Shown: piece after piece, positions 43,924-53,134 of the stretch
Layout: each line of letters opens with the position of its first letter
Numbering within the stretch: position 1 is the first letter of the stretch
Assembly (NCBI RefSeq): GCF_014705615.1
Contig: NZ_JACXJA010000030.1
Coordinates: 1 to 64,000 of the forward strand
DNA length: 64,000 bases
From: Paenibacillus oceani
Lineage (GTDB): Bacteria > Bacillota > Bacilli > Paenibacillales > NBRC-103111
Direction: 5' to 3'
The notes under the pieces: model-generated
The model's database searches: none
What the model saw: only the letters and a program-made list of their open reading frames with translations
What the model was told of the DNA's origin: nothing
Position numbers and translations under genes: made by a program

Positions 43924-44736
43924 GTGAATTCGACAACCGATAAACCGAAACGGTCCGCGAAAACGACCGCTGTGCGCAAGGTGCTGCCTTATCTAGCTGC
44001 GATAGGCAGCCTTCTTGCCTTATGGCAAGTTTCTTCGTGGATCCTGAACAAACCATTTCTGCTGCCTGGGGTGCCCGAAGTATTCGGGCGGCTGCTCCGC
44101 AGCTTCTCGAACACCGACTTTATGAGCGGTGTGGCCGACAGTATGATTCGTCTCGGCGTCGCCTTTCCGACCGCTTGCCTTCTCGGGGCGGTCCTCGGTC
44201 TGCTGGCCGGCGTCTCCCACAGCTTCGCCGTTTATTTGCGCGGAATTATTTCGATTTTGCAAGCCATACCGCCGATCACGTGGGTACCGTTCTTCGCGAT
44301 CCTGCTAGGTTACGGCAACGCTACGATCATTACCGTCATCATTATCGCCAGCTTTTTCCCGATGGCGCTCTCCATGTTGAATGCTACCGAAGGCATCAAC
44401 AAGACGCACCTGGAGCTGGCCCGCGTGCTCGGAGCTTCAAGAGGACAGTTGATCACGAAAGTATTCACACCCGAGTCGTTCCCCGCATTCATTACAGGCG
44501 CTCAAGTAGCCTTCGGCAACGCCTGGCGTTCGCTGATCGCCGCGGAGATGGTCGGCGGAGCGATGTCCGGTCTCGGCTATTACTCCAGGTGGCGCGGCGA
44601 GGTCGCCGATATGAGCGGCGTCCTGATGAGTATCGTGGCAATCGGCACGATCGCAGCCGTGCTGGACCACCTTGTGCTGGAAAAGCTGAAGCGCAGGCTG
44701 CTTCGCTACCGCTACATGACGGGAGGCGATAACTGA
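43924..44736 (+). CDS. SsuC/TauC-type ABC permease
   Basis: The 270-residue protein has about six membrane segments and the BPD_transp_1 EAA-type loop (ELARVLGASRGQLITKVFTPESFPAFITG). LPGVPEVFGRLL near the N-terminus is typical of sulfonate, taurine and nitrate permeases. GTG 43924 follows AGGAG at eight bases. Its stop overlaps the ATG of the ATPase gene. Confidence 0.92.
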   Translation: MNSTTDKPKRSAKTTAVRKVLPYLAAIGSLLALWQVSSWILNKPFLLPGVPEVFGRLLRSFSNTDFMSGVADSMIRLGVAFPTACLLGAVLGLLAGVSHSFAVYLRGIISILQAIPPITWVPFFAILLGYGNATIITVIIIASFFPMALSMLNATEGINKTHLELARVLGASRGQLITKVFTPESFPAFITGAQVAFGNAWRSLIAAEMVGGAMSGLGYYSRWRGEVADMSGVLMSIVAIGTIAAVLDHLVLEKLKRRLLRYRYMTGGDN

Positions 44737-45482
44737 TGCAAACGATCCAGATCGATCGGGTCAGCAAAAAGTTCGGGCAGCTCGAAGTGTTGTCCGATAT
44801 CGATTTTACGATTGAAAAAGGCGAGTTCGCGGCGATCGTCGGCCCTTCCGGCTGCGGCAAAAGCACCGTACTGCGGATGATCGCAGGGCTGGAGACTGCC
44901 TCGGAAGGCCAAGTGCTGGCGAACGGCCAGCGCATTCAGAAGCCGGACCCGCAGCGCGTCCTGATCTTCCAGGAGCACGCCCTGTATCCGTGGAGAACGG
45001 TCGATGACAATGTCGGCTTCGGCCTCGAGTTGGCCAAGGTGCCGGCCAAGGAGCGCCGCATTCGCGTCAACGAAGTGCTCGAGAAGGTCGGCTTAAGCGG
45101 CTTCCAGTCGTATTACCCGTCCCAGCTGTCCGGCGGCATGAAGCAGCGGGTATCGATCGCCCGCGCCCTCGTGCTGAACCCGGAGGTGCTGCTGCTCGAC
45201 GAGCCGTACGGCGCGCTGGACGCGATCACCCGGCTCACGATGCAGAACGAGCTGATCAAGCTGTGGAGAGGTTCGGGGATGACCGTGCTGCTCATTACGC
45301 ACGACATCGACGAAGCCGTCTATTTGGCCGATACAATCTACGTCATGAGTCCCCGTCCGGGACGCATTACCGAGAAATTCCAGACCGCGATGCTGCGTCC
45401 CCGCGACCGCAACAGCTCGGAGTTCGTCAAGCTGCGCCACCAGATTATGGACAGCCTGGACATCGGTACGTACAGCATCTAA
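44736..45482 (+). CDS. SsuB/TauB-type ABC ATPase
   Basis: The 248-residue ATPase has Walker A GPSGCGKST (36-44), the Q-loop FQEHALYPW, signature LSGGMKQRVSIARAL, Walker B VLLLDEPYGALD and the switch His in LLITHDIDEAVYLAD. It energises uptake with the upstream permease and binding protein. The start overlaps the permease stop by one base (TGATG). Confidence 0.95.
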   Translation: MQTIQIDRVSKKFGQLEVLSDIDFTIEKGEFAAIVGPSGCGKSTVLRMIAGLETASEGQVLANGQRIQKPDPQRVLIFQEHALYPWRTVDDNVGFGLELAKVPAKERRIRVNEVLEKVGLSGFQSYYPSQLSGGMKQRVSIARALVLNPEVLLLDEPYGALDAITRLTMQNELIKLWRGSGMTVLLITHDIDEAVYLADTIYVMSPRPGRITEKFQTAMLRPRDRNSSEFVKLRHQIMDSLDIGTYSI

Positions 45483-45585
45483 CCAACTTGCATCCGGCCT
45501 GAAGAAAGCGACTGCTCCGCGATGATCGCGCGGCCGAAAAAGCAGCCTTTCGTTCGGCAACTCATGCAGGACAGCCATCACAAAC

Positions 45586-45634
45586 AAAGCTCAGCCCAGA
45601 CCGTCCGCACGGACGCCAGGGCTGAGCTTTTTGC
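45586..45634. terminator. Strong bidirectional terminator
   Basis: AAAGCTCAGCCC and GGGCTGAGCTTT (45586-45597 with 45619-45630) pair perfectly and are followed by TTTTT-like runs. It lies between the converging importer operon and AraC gene. Confidence 0.88.
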
Positions 45635-45706
45635 TATTGACCCGAAAGCGGCATCGGCTTCTTCACCCGCCCGACAGCCGCATCCCATGATAACCTCCTT
45701 TGCCGT

Positions 45707-46564
45707 CTAATGATACCTGTACTGCTTCGGAGTCATCCCCATTCTCTTCTTGAATATGTAGCAAAAGTAGTTGAAATTCGGCCATCCCGACTTCTCGCCG
45801 ATTTCCTGTACGGAGCGGGTCGTCGTCTTCAGCAGGATGCATGCCTGCTTCATTCTGCGCTCGGTCAGCCATTCGATAATCGTCTTGCCCGTTACTTTGC
45901 GGAACAGCTGGGAGACGTGGTTCGGGGACAAATGTACCGCCTGCGCCAGGACGTCGAGCTCGAACTCCTTATCGTAATTTTCTTCGATCCATTTCATCAC
46001 TCCGGACACTGCCGGGGCTTTTGTTACCGCCGGCTGTTTCGCCGCTCCATCCTTTCTCCATAACGGATACAAGTAGTGAAGAACGGAAGCCAGCAGAAGC
46101 GCTCTGCCCTCCATCTGAGTATGGGTTGGATGCAGAAGAAGCCTTTCGTTGCTTTCGACCATAAATTTCACTAACCGCTCGTGTTCCGGCACTTGCTGAA
46201 CCTGCACGACATCAGAATCGCTGCACAGATGGTCGTGAAACTTCTGGAGATCCGGAAACGCTTTCAAATATTCCGTGAAATACCCTTTTTCGTATTTCAA
46301 CAACGACCGGACATACGGCGTCCCCGAGCTGATCCGCATCTGCAAATAATGAGGCTGGAACGGCTTGATAAACAGCAGAGTACCGGGTTTCACCTCGTAT
46401 GCGCCGTGCTCGAATATCACACTGCCTTCCCCGTTGTGAACAAAGATGATTTCGATGCCCGGATGAAAATGAAACAACGGCTGGAAAGTGCGCGAGGCGT
46501 CCTTTCCGATTACGATTGTAATCGGGTTATGATTCAGATAAGAACAATGTTCGAAGATCAACAT
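45707..46564 (-). CDS. AraC-family transcriptional regulator (divergent from lipoprotein gene)
   Basis: The 285-residue protein has an N-terminal cupin (LFHFHPGIEIIFVHNGEGSVIF, PGTLLFIKPFQPHYLQ) and a C-terminal double helix-turn-helix (VLAQAVHLSPNHVSQLFRK, EIGEKSGWPNFNYFCYIFKKRMGMTP). GGAGG is four bases before ATG 46564; ATG 46582 is the alternative. It is transcribed away from the binding-protein and beta-helix genes and is their likely regulator. Confidence 0.92.
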   Translation of the reverse strand: MLIFEHCSYLNHNPITIVIGKDASRTFQPLFHFHPGIEIIFVHNGEGSVIFEHGAYEVKPGTLLFIKPFQPHYLQMRISSGTPYVRSLLKYEKGYFTEYLKAFPDLQKFHDHLCSDSDVVQVQQVPEHERLVKFMVESNERLLLHPTHTQMEGRALLLASVLHYLYPLWRKDGAAKQPAVTKAPAVSGVMKWIEENYDKEFELDVLAQAVHLSPNHVSQLFRKVTGKTIIEWLTERRMKQACILLKTTTRSVQEIGEKSGWPNFNYFCYIFKKRMGMTPKQYRYH

Positions 46565-46751
46565 AATTCCTCCGCTCGGCACAAAAGTGATTTATTGACA
46601 TTTTATCATAATAGATCGCAACTGTCCTCCACTTGATTATGATACTCTCGGAGTACGCGGCTGCATTGCCCGAATCCGGGCAGCTCAAGCAGACGATGTA
46701 CTGAAAACGATGCCACAACGGCACATAACAAACAGGGAGGTTGTTTGCGTA

Positions 46752-48191
46752 ATGAACCGAGTAAGCTCCAAATCCGAGAAAAACCAGATTGCCGTCACCA
46801 GCTTGGACCCGTTTGAAAGCGGAATCATGAACAGAAACAAAACCGCACTTCAGTCGATGCGGCAAAAAGCAAAGTTGCCTTTGCTGATTGTTCTCGTCAC
46901 CTCCGTCGCAGCCGCCTGCTCTGGAGGAAGTTCCGGTAACGGATCGGGAGCAACCCCCGGCGCCGGCGCCGAGGGCGGCAAGCCAGCGGTCAAAAAAGCG
47001 GACCCGATCGAGCTCGTCTTTTACTCCAGATCGGGCGACTTTGACAACGATGGCTTTATGAAGATGTTCGGCAACAAAATCAAAGAGAAATTTCCGCACA
47101 TTACGCCAAAGTTTATTCCACGCACCGCGGAGGTCACGCTTCCCCATATGGTGACGGCCGGAGAAACGCTCGATATCCTGTATCTCTCCAGCGGACAGAC
47201 GAACGAACTGCTCGACGTGCAGCTGCAATACGACATCTCCGATCTGATCAAGCAAAACAAATACGATCTGAACCGGCTTGAATCGACCACGATTGATATT
47301 CAGCGGCTGATTGCAGACGGCGGCATTTACGGCCTGCCGGTATTCAACAATACGATGACGATGTTCTACAACAAAGACTTGTTCGACAAGTTCGGGGTTG
47401 CTTATCCGAAGGACGGTATGACGTGGGACGGCGTGTACGATCTGTCCAAGCAGATGGCACGCACCGACGGCGATGTTCAATACCAGGGGTTCACTTTGTC
47501 GATGTCGCACAATATGCTGGTAAACCAGTTCTCCATCCCGTATACGGACAAGCAAAATAAAGTAAACTTCACCTCCGACGAGTTCAAGAAGCTGTTCGAT
47601 ATGTGGACGCGATTTTATCATCTTCCCGGCAACGAGGTTACCAAAAAGACAGTCAGCTACGGCGTGCAGGTCGACAAATTCGATAAAGAGAAGTCGACCG
47701 CGATTTACCTCGGGCTGGCCGCGCTCGGACCGGCCCGCTTCAAGGACAACTTCAACTGGGACGTCGCCTCGTTCCCCGAATGGAAGGAGAAGCCGGGCGT
47801 CGGACCTCAACCATATCCGAGCTACTTTTATGTCACGAATACGAGCAAGCACAAGGAGCAGGCGTTCGATGTCATCGTTTGGCTGACTTCTGACGAATTC
47901 CAGCGCCATCTGGCCCGCAACGGCCTGTTCCCGACCTTGAACAACCGGGACGCCATGAAGGATTTCGGCCAGGATGTTCCGTATCTGAAAACGAAAAACT
48001 TCAACAGCTTTTTGCCCCAAAAGTTCGCGTCTCCAGCAAAGCCTTCCGATTTCGCAAAGGTCGGATCCAAACATCTGACAAGGGCCTTCAACAGCGTTTC
48101 GCTGAAGGAAAAAGATATCAACACGGCGCTGCGGGAAGCCGAAGAGGCGGCCAACAAAGAAATTCAAACTTTACTGTCCGGCGGCAAGTAA
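46752..48191 (+). CDS. Orphan extracellular solute-binding lipoprotein
   Basis: The 479-residue protein has an unusually long charged N-terminus of about 50 residues, then a lipoprotein signal (LLIVLVTSVAAACSGG). The body is a sugar-type binding protein: IELVFYSRSGDFDNDGF, GETLDILYLSSGQT, YNKDLFDKFGVAYPKDGMTWD and the C-terminal KDINTALREAEEAANK. It is a clear paralogue of the proteins at 58431-59744 and 60017-61363. GGGAGG is 11 bases before ATG 46752; a later ATG near 46824 would give a more normal signal peptide. No permeases or ATPase adjoin it; a beta-helix gene follows after 55 nt. Confidence 0.88.
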   Translation: MNRVSSKSEKNQIAVTSLDPFESGIMNRNKTALQSMRQKAKLPLLIVLVTSVAAACSGGSSGNGSGATPGAGAEGGKPAVKKADPIELVFYSRSGDFDNDGFMKMFGNKIKEKFPHITPKFIPRTAEVTLPHMVTAGETLDILYLSSGQTNELLDVQLQYDISDLIKQNKYDLNRLESTTIDIQRLIADGGIYGLPVFNNTMTMFYNKDLFDKFGVAYPKDGMTWDGVYDLSKQMARTDGDVQYQGFTLSMSHNMLVNQFSIPYTDKQNKVNFTSDEFKKLFDMWTRFYHLPGNEVTKKTVSYGVQVDKFDKEKSTAIYLGLAALGPARFKDNFNWDVASFPEWKEKPGVGPQPYPSYFYVTNTSKHKEQAFDVIVWLTSDEFQRHLARNGLFPTLNNRDAMKDFGQDVPYLKTKNFNSFLPQKFASPAKPSDFAKVGSKHLTRAFNSVSLKEKDINTALREAEEAANKEIQTLLSGGK

Positions 48192-48246
48192 CAAGAGGAA
48201 GCATCATAATGAACAACTTCTTCAACAGATATGGAGGTTGATCTTC

Positions 48247-51156
48247 TTGAATATTCATGAAGACAAGAGCAAGGAGCGCCTAATCGGCAAGCCCCGGCTG
48301 TCGAGACGCAAAATGCTTGCCATTCTGGGGTCGACCGGAGCGGCTCTTGCCGCAGGCTCTACGGTGGTGTGGGCGACTTCTCATCAAGCAGGGAACGGGA
48401 ATATGCAAATGACGCTACTTGAACTTACGACCGCGCAAAATCTCGAAGAAAATCAGGTCATCAGGACTACCGGCTACTACACGGCAGGCGACGGAGGAGG
48501 CGCCGAGTATATCGTCCGGACGGCCCAACTGCCCGAGGACGGCGGCAGTGTAATCAATCTGCAGAACGGGCTGCAGGCTCATCTGCTGGCTGGCCAAAGC
48601 GTCAATTACTACATGTTCGGAGCCAAGGGAGACGGTGTCAACGACGACGGCGTTCAGATCAAGAAGGCCCATGTCTACGCAAATAGCGCCAAACTCCCGG
48701 TTGTGCAGCTGACAGGCGAGTTCTGGATCAAGCAGACGAATCTCATTACGATCCAGACGAATGTCCAGTGGGGACAAACGATCCTCCATATCGACGAAAG
48801 TTATAACACTCGCGACAAGCAGCGTTTCCTTATATCCAGCGCCAAGCCGCAGCAGACGATTACACTCAGCGCCGCGGATAAAGCGTCTCTGCTGTCCAAG
48901 CTGAAGCCCGGGACGACGATCATTTCCGAGCTTGCGCCGTACAAAAACTGTCTCGTCATCGTCGCCGACAGCAACGACCGGATCGGCATCCGTGCCGGCT
49001 ACCAAGGCAATACCGGCTGGGCCAAGGAAGAGTTGTTTGCGGTTGAGGAGCACGGCCGCATCATCGGGGATATTGCCTGGACGTTCCAGAACTATACGAG
49101 TCTGATCGCCTACCCTTGTGACGATCATTATCTCGTCGTCGACGGAGGAACAATCTATTTGTCGGGCGACAATCCCGGACAAAATCAGGGCTACTGGTAC
49201 AACGGATTTACCGTCAGTCGCAGCCGGACGATTATCCGCAATCAGTGGGTCGGGCTCGAGCCGGGCAACGCCGACATATCCCTTGAACCGCGCCACGGCT
49301 TTTATACGTTCTCCAGATCGTACGACGTTACGCTGGAGAATGTGCGCCTGCTTCCTTGGGAGAAAAACCGGCCCGGCACTGACCAGGACGTTCTCCATGG
49401 CACTTACGGCATCGGCGGCAGCCGGGTGCTGAACGCCACCTTCCGGAACGTGACTGCCGAGGGCAGCACGATCCATTGGGGTGTTTTCGGCACGAACCTG
49501 TTCAAAAATTTCCGCGTGGAAAATTGCCGGCTCAACCGGATCGACGTCCATTTCCATTGCTGGAACTTGTACGTTCGCGATTCGGAGATCGGCTATCACG
49601 GATTTACGCTTACCGGCGGCGGGGATTTGTTCGTCGAAAATACGAAGCGGTTCGGCAACGACTTCCTGTCATTCCGCCAGGATTACGGGGCCAAGTGGGA
49701 CGGCCACATCCGGCTCACGAACTGCCGGCTGGTCGTCACGAATCCGAACAGCGAGGCGAGGGCGCTCAACTTCTCTCCATCCAACTTCGACTACAAATAT
49801 CCGATCGGCTACGGACAGTCGATCCGCGTCCATAACTTCGTATTCGACTACGTCGCGAATCCGGCGGGGACCGGCGTATGCCGTGTGATGAAGACGGCGG
49901 CGTTTTCGGCTACGAGCCAGGGACACCGGCTGTTTTTCCCGCAACTGATCGAGTTTGTCGGCGTTACGGTTACGGGGCGGGACAAAGGCGTTCGGATTAT
50001 GGAGATTCCGGACCCGTTCGGCTACGACGTGCGCAAGTCGGGCGGCTACGACGACCAGCAGGTGCGCACAAACTGTCATATGCGGTTCGAGAACATTCAG
50101 TGCGAGAAGACGCCGGTGCAAGCGTCCCAGTCGGCGACCCATGTCAATTTCCTGCTGGGCGGACTCGGTTCGGCTCCCTATACCGACGATCGGGCGCTTT
50201 ATCCGAAAATCGAAATGATCAACTGCGGCGACCTGTTCGTCCATTTCAAAGGCGCTTCCGCCGACGTCCGCATGGCCGGCTGCAGAGTGAACAGCATCGA
50301 TGCTTACGAGGGCGGGCCGATGCGGGGACGAATCGTCTTCGATGCTTGCGACATCCAGGCCGATGTAGTCGAAGACAACAAAAACTTTTATTTCCTTTCA
50401 CCGACTCACGGGGTGACGTTTCTGAACTGCACGATTCATCCTCCGATCGTCGACGGTACGGCGAGACCGGACCTGCTCGCCCGTTACGAATTTATCGACG
50501 TGAATAACAAGCTGCAGCATTCGCATCTGAATACAAGATTGTCCAAAGCACTGCACGATTATTTCGCGACCGCGGGCATATCGGTATTGCCGGAATATAT
50601 CGACATGCTGAAGAGCCACCACGAGAAAGACAGCATATGGATGGCCAGGCGCAAAGGCTCTACGGCGGACCGGCCGGCGCCGTCGAAGTTTCAATCCGAG
50701 ATCGGTTACCTCTACTACGATACCGACCTGGGCCGGATGATCGTCTGGAACGGCACAGCATGGGCATTGCCCGCCGCAGAAACGGGAAGCGGTCACTTCT
50801 ACGGCGCGGTTAACGCGCAGACCCCGGCTGGTGGAGCCGTATTGAAACGCGCCGAGGGACACCCTACCCAGGAGGTTCTGATGACGCGGGCGGGCAGGCT
50901 GACGGCGTGCATCTCGCATATCGCCGCCGGAAGCGATACAGCCGCTACATTCGACATATGGAAAAACGGCCAGCTGTGGATCGGCGGGCTGGCGGCGATC
51001 GGAAATGCCGGCGAGACGCATTCGCTTCCTTTCCCTCCCGCCGCGGACCCATCCTTCTCCGCAAACGACCGGCTCGGCGTACGGGTTCATAAGCCGTCTT
51101 CGGCGGAGTACAACGGGACAATCGACCTTCTTGCGTCGTATTCGGATAACTTGTAA
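48247..51156 (+). CDS. Tat-exported right-handed beta-helix protein, tailspike/pectate-lyase-like
   Basis: The 969-residue protein starts with a twin-arginine signal (RLSRRKMLAILGST, R20 and R21, then a hydrophobic stretch to about residue 45). It continues with GYYTAGDGGGAEYIV and FGAKGDGVNDDGVQ, the N-terminal pattern of Pectate_lyase_3 and phage tailspike beta-helices. Long beta-helix repeats follow (e.g. VTLENVRLLPW, ATFRNVTAEGS, HIRLTNCRLVV). Near residue 830, IGYLYYDTDLGRMIVWNGTAW resembles tail-fibre or capsule-binding modules, with a beta-sandwich after it. TTG 48247 follows GGAGG at nine bases. It probably binds or cuts a polysaccharide outside the cell. Catalytic residues could not be assigned. 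Confidence 0.82.
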   Translation: MNIHEDKSKERLIGKPRLSRRKMLAILGSTGAALAAGSTVVWATSHQAGNGNMQMTLLELTTAQNLEENQVIRTTGYYTAGDGGGAEYIVRTAQLPEDGGSVINLQNGLQAHLLAGQSVNYYMFGAKGDGVNDDGVQIKKAHVYANSAKLPVVQLTGEFWIKQTNLITIQTNVQWGQTILHIDESYNTRDKQRFLISSAKPQQTITLSAADKASLLSKLKPGTTIISELAPYKNCLVIVADSNDRIGIRAGYQGNTGWAKEELFAVEEHGRIIGDIAWTFQNYTSLIAYPCDDHYLVVDGGTIYLSGDNPGQNQGYWYNGFTVSRSRTIIRNQWVGLEPGNADISLEPRHGFYTFSRSYDVTLENVRLLPWEKNRPGTDQDVLHGTYGIGGSRVLNATFRNVTAEGSTIHWGVFGTNLFKNFRVENCRLNRIDVHFHCWNLYVRDSEIGYHGFTLTGGGDLFVENTKRFGNDFLSFRQDYGAKWDGHIRLTNCRLVVTNPNSEARALNFSPSNFDYKYPIGYGQSIRVHNFVFDYVANPAGTGVCRVMKTAAFSATSQGHRLFFPQLIEFVGVTVTGRDKGVRIMEIPDPFGYDVRKSGGYDDQQVRTNCHMRFENIQCEKTPVQASQSATHVNFLLGGLGSAPYTDDRALYPKIEMINCGDLFVHFKGASADVRMAGCRVNSIDAYEGGPMRGRIVFDACDIQADVVEDNKNFYFLSPTHGVTFLNCTIHPPIVDGTARPDLLARYEFIDVNNKLQHSHLNTRLSKALHDYFATAGISVLPEYIDMLKSHHEKDSIWMARRKGSTADRPAPSKFQSEIGYLYYDTDLGRMIVWNGTAWALPAAETGSGHFYGAVNAQTPAGGAVLKRAEGHPTQEVLMTRAGRLTACISHIAAGSDTAATFDIWKNGQLWIGGLAAIGNAGETHSLPFPPAADPSFSANDRLGVRVHKPSSAEYNGTIDLLASYSDNL

Positions 51157-51207
51157 CGAACCGGATATATGCACATCAGACCATGCAAGACTCGCTGAAC
51201 CTTCAAT

Positions 51208-51256
51208 AAGCTTAACCGGCTGCTTCGTATAGAAGCGCCGGTTAAGCTCTTATTGT
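51208..51256 (+). terminator. Terminator after the beta-helix gene
   Basis: AGCTTAACCGGC and GCCGGTTAAGCT (51209-51220 with 51237-51248) pair perfectly around a partly complementary loop and are followed by CTTATTGT. Confidence 0.75.
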
Positions 51257-51363
51257 ATTCGGGAGTTCCTCCTCGAACGCGACCGATTCGTTTGCATAAC
51301 GTATGAAGTAACAACGGGAAAGGAATATTCTGACCGTACATGAACCGAAAGCGAGGCAACACG

Positions 51364-52104
51364 ATGCCCATGACCACGTACGAGGACTCGATCCGCACGC
51401 GGCTCGCCGAATGGGAGCGCGGGCTTCTGAAGCAGCCCGGTTTGCTGGAGCGAACGTCCAAATCGATTCAGACCAAAATCAACGAAAAAATTCCTGCCAA
51501 AATACACGCCGCCCTGACTACCGCAGTGAAGGGCATTTTCAGCACTGTCCTGTTCACGCTCGATTTTGTCCCCAAAAGCTTGCCGCAGACGGGACTGACC
51601 TTGCAGCAGCGGGACGAGAAAGCGGTCGAAGTCGTCAATACGTACAAAAAGATCGCCGCCGCCGAAGGTGCCGGAACCGGAGCGGGCGGATTCGCCCTCG
51701 GGCTCGTCGATTTCCCCGCGCTGATCGCGATTAAGATGAAATGCCTGTTCGAGCTCGCTCATCTGTACGGCTATTCGACCCGCGACTATAGGGAGCGGCT
51801 GTTCCTGCTGCACGTGTTCCAGCTCGCCTTCTCGGGGCGCGATCACAAGGTGCGGGTGTACCGGATCGTGCGCAACTGGGATGAAGTGGCGCTGCAATAT
51901 CCGGAAGGCGAGCATGCGCTGCAAACTGTCGATTGGGAAAAGCTGCAGCAGGAATACCGGGACGCCATCGACTTCAGGAAGATGCTCCAGCTTGTGCCGG
52001 GCATCGGCGCCATCGTCGGAGCATGGGCCAACTACGGCTTGCTCGAAGAACTGGGACAAACCGCGATCAACTGCTTCCGGCTCAGGCTGCTGCACGGCGG
52101 CTAG
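51364..52104 (+). CDS. EcsC family protein
   Basis: The 246-residue protein matches the EcsC family: a helical N-terminus (WERGLLKQPGLLERTSKSIQTKIN), the glycine-rich AAAEGAGTGAGGFALGLVDFPALIAIKMKCLFELA region and a C-terminal LVPGIGAIVGAWANYGLLEELG. EcsC proteins are membrane-associated and of unknown function; in Bacillus they accompany the EcsAB ABC system, which is not next to it here. GAGG precedes ATG 51364. Confidence 0.88.
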   Translation: MPMTTYEDSIRTRLAEWERGLLKQPGLLERTSKSIQTKINEKIPAKIHAALTTAVKGIFSTVLFTLDFVPKSLPQTGLTLQQRDEKAVEVVNTYKKIAAAEGAGTGAGGFALGLVDFPALIAIKMKCLFELAHLYGYSTRDYRERLFLLHVFQLAFSGRDHKVRVYRIVRNWDEVALQYPEGEHALQTVDWEKLQQEYRDAIDFRKMLQLVPGIGAIVGAWANYGLLEELGQTAINCFRLRLLHGG

Positions 52105-52428
52105 GCAGGCGCGCCCAGCTTGCCCTCCTCTTTCCAGGCTTCCCGCTGCGGGAGGCCTTGTACATTTTCAGAGCTTATCCTATGGGATGAGAAGGCGTTG
52201 CAGCGGCCAACTCCCCTTTCAAGCCACTTTCAGCTGTGAATTTGGACTAGGCCCTCTCCCCTCTATTCAGCCCCGCCGATTTCCGCTATGCTGGGTAATG
52301 ATTGATTGACGAGGCTGCCAATTCACTATGAACTCGGGAGTGGAAAGGAAAGGAATGCCTTCCGGTGAGTGTTGGCTTTAAACTCCAACAAACCGATACT
52401 AGCGCAAGCAGAGAGGGATGCGGCCATC
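52105..52428. other. Intergenic region before tdk
   Basis: No gene is seen in about 320 nt. A hairpin GGCTTCCCGC-TG-CGGGAGGCC (52137-52159) followed by TTGTAC may terminate the EcsC transcript. The part before 52429 has an alternative in-frame GTG (52369) for tdk. Confidence 0.5.
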
Positions 52429-53061
52429 TTGGCAAAATTGTATTTCCGGTACGGTGCCATGAACAGCGGCAAATCGATTGAGGTGCTGCGCACCGCCCAC
52501 AACTACGAGGAACAAGGCAAACAAGCGTTGCTGTTCACCCCGGCGATCGACGACCGGTACGGCACGGGCATCATCACTTCCCGGATCGGCATCCGGAAGG
52601 AAGCGGTCGTGATTACATCCAAGCTGGATATGTACAAACTGGCGGAGCGGGAGAAGCCCGACTGCATCCTGGTCGACGAAGCCCAATTTCTGAACGAGTC
52701 CCAGGTGAAGGCGCTGTGCGACATCGTGGATGAACTGAACATTCCGGTTATCGCCTACGGGCTGCGGGCCGACTTCCAGGGCAAATTGTTCGAGGGCAGC
52801 TATCACCTGATGGCGCTTGCGGACAAGATCGAGGAAGTGAAGACGGTATGCTGGCATTGCCAGCGCAAAGCTACGATGAATATGCGCTGCAAGGACGGCG
52901 TTCCGGTCTTTGAGGGCGAGCAGATTATGATCGGCGGCAATGAAAGTTACGTGCCGGTATGCCGCAAATGTTACAGCGAGGGGCGCAAGCAGGCGGCGAA
53001 GCAAAGATCCGCACAGCGTCGATGCAAGGTTAACCAGATTAACGATGAATTAGAGAAATAG
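52429..53061 (+). CDS. tdk: Thymidine kinase
   Basis: The 210-residue protein is a type II thymidine kinase: P-loop GAMNSGKSIEVL, FTPAIDDRYG, the DEAQF Walker B-like motif, the AYGLRADFQGKLFEGS lasso region, and zinc-binding cysteines (CWHC near residue 148 and CRKC near residue 182). It phosphorylates thymidine in the salvage pathway. The start is uncertain: TTG 52429 gives MAKLYFRYG, as in relatives; GTG 52369 adds 20 residues. Residues after 185 are basic. Confidence 0.93.
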   Translation: MAKLYFRYGAMNSGKSIEVLRTAHNYEEQGKQALLFTPAIDDRYGTGIITSRIGIRKEAVVITSKLDMYKLAEREKPDCILVDEAQFLNESQVKALCDIVDELNIPVIAYGLRADFQGKLFEGSYHLMALADKIEEVKTVCWHCQRKATMNMRCKDGVPVFEGEQIMIGGNESYVPVCRKCYSEGRKQAAKQRSAQRRCKVNQINDELEK

Positions 53062-53134
53062 GTAATGGAATGAAACATTTCCCACCCCGAATCCGTATGA
53101 AACGGTACATTCGGATAACGGAGGGAGTGCACTT

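Noticed and set aside
48247-51156. Prophage region, because of the tailspike-like protein
   Set aside because: No capsid, tail, lysis or integrase genes occur nearby, and the protein has a Tat signal, which phage tailspikes lack.
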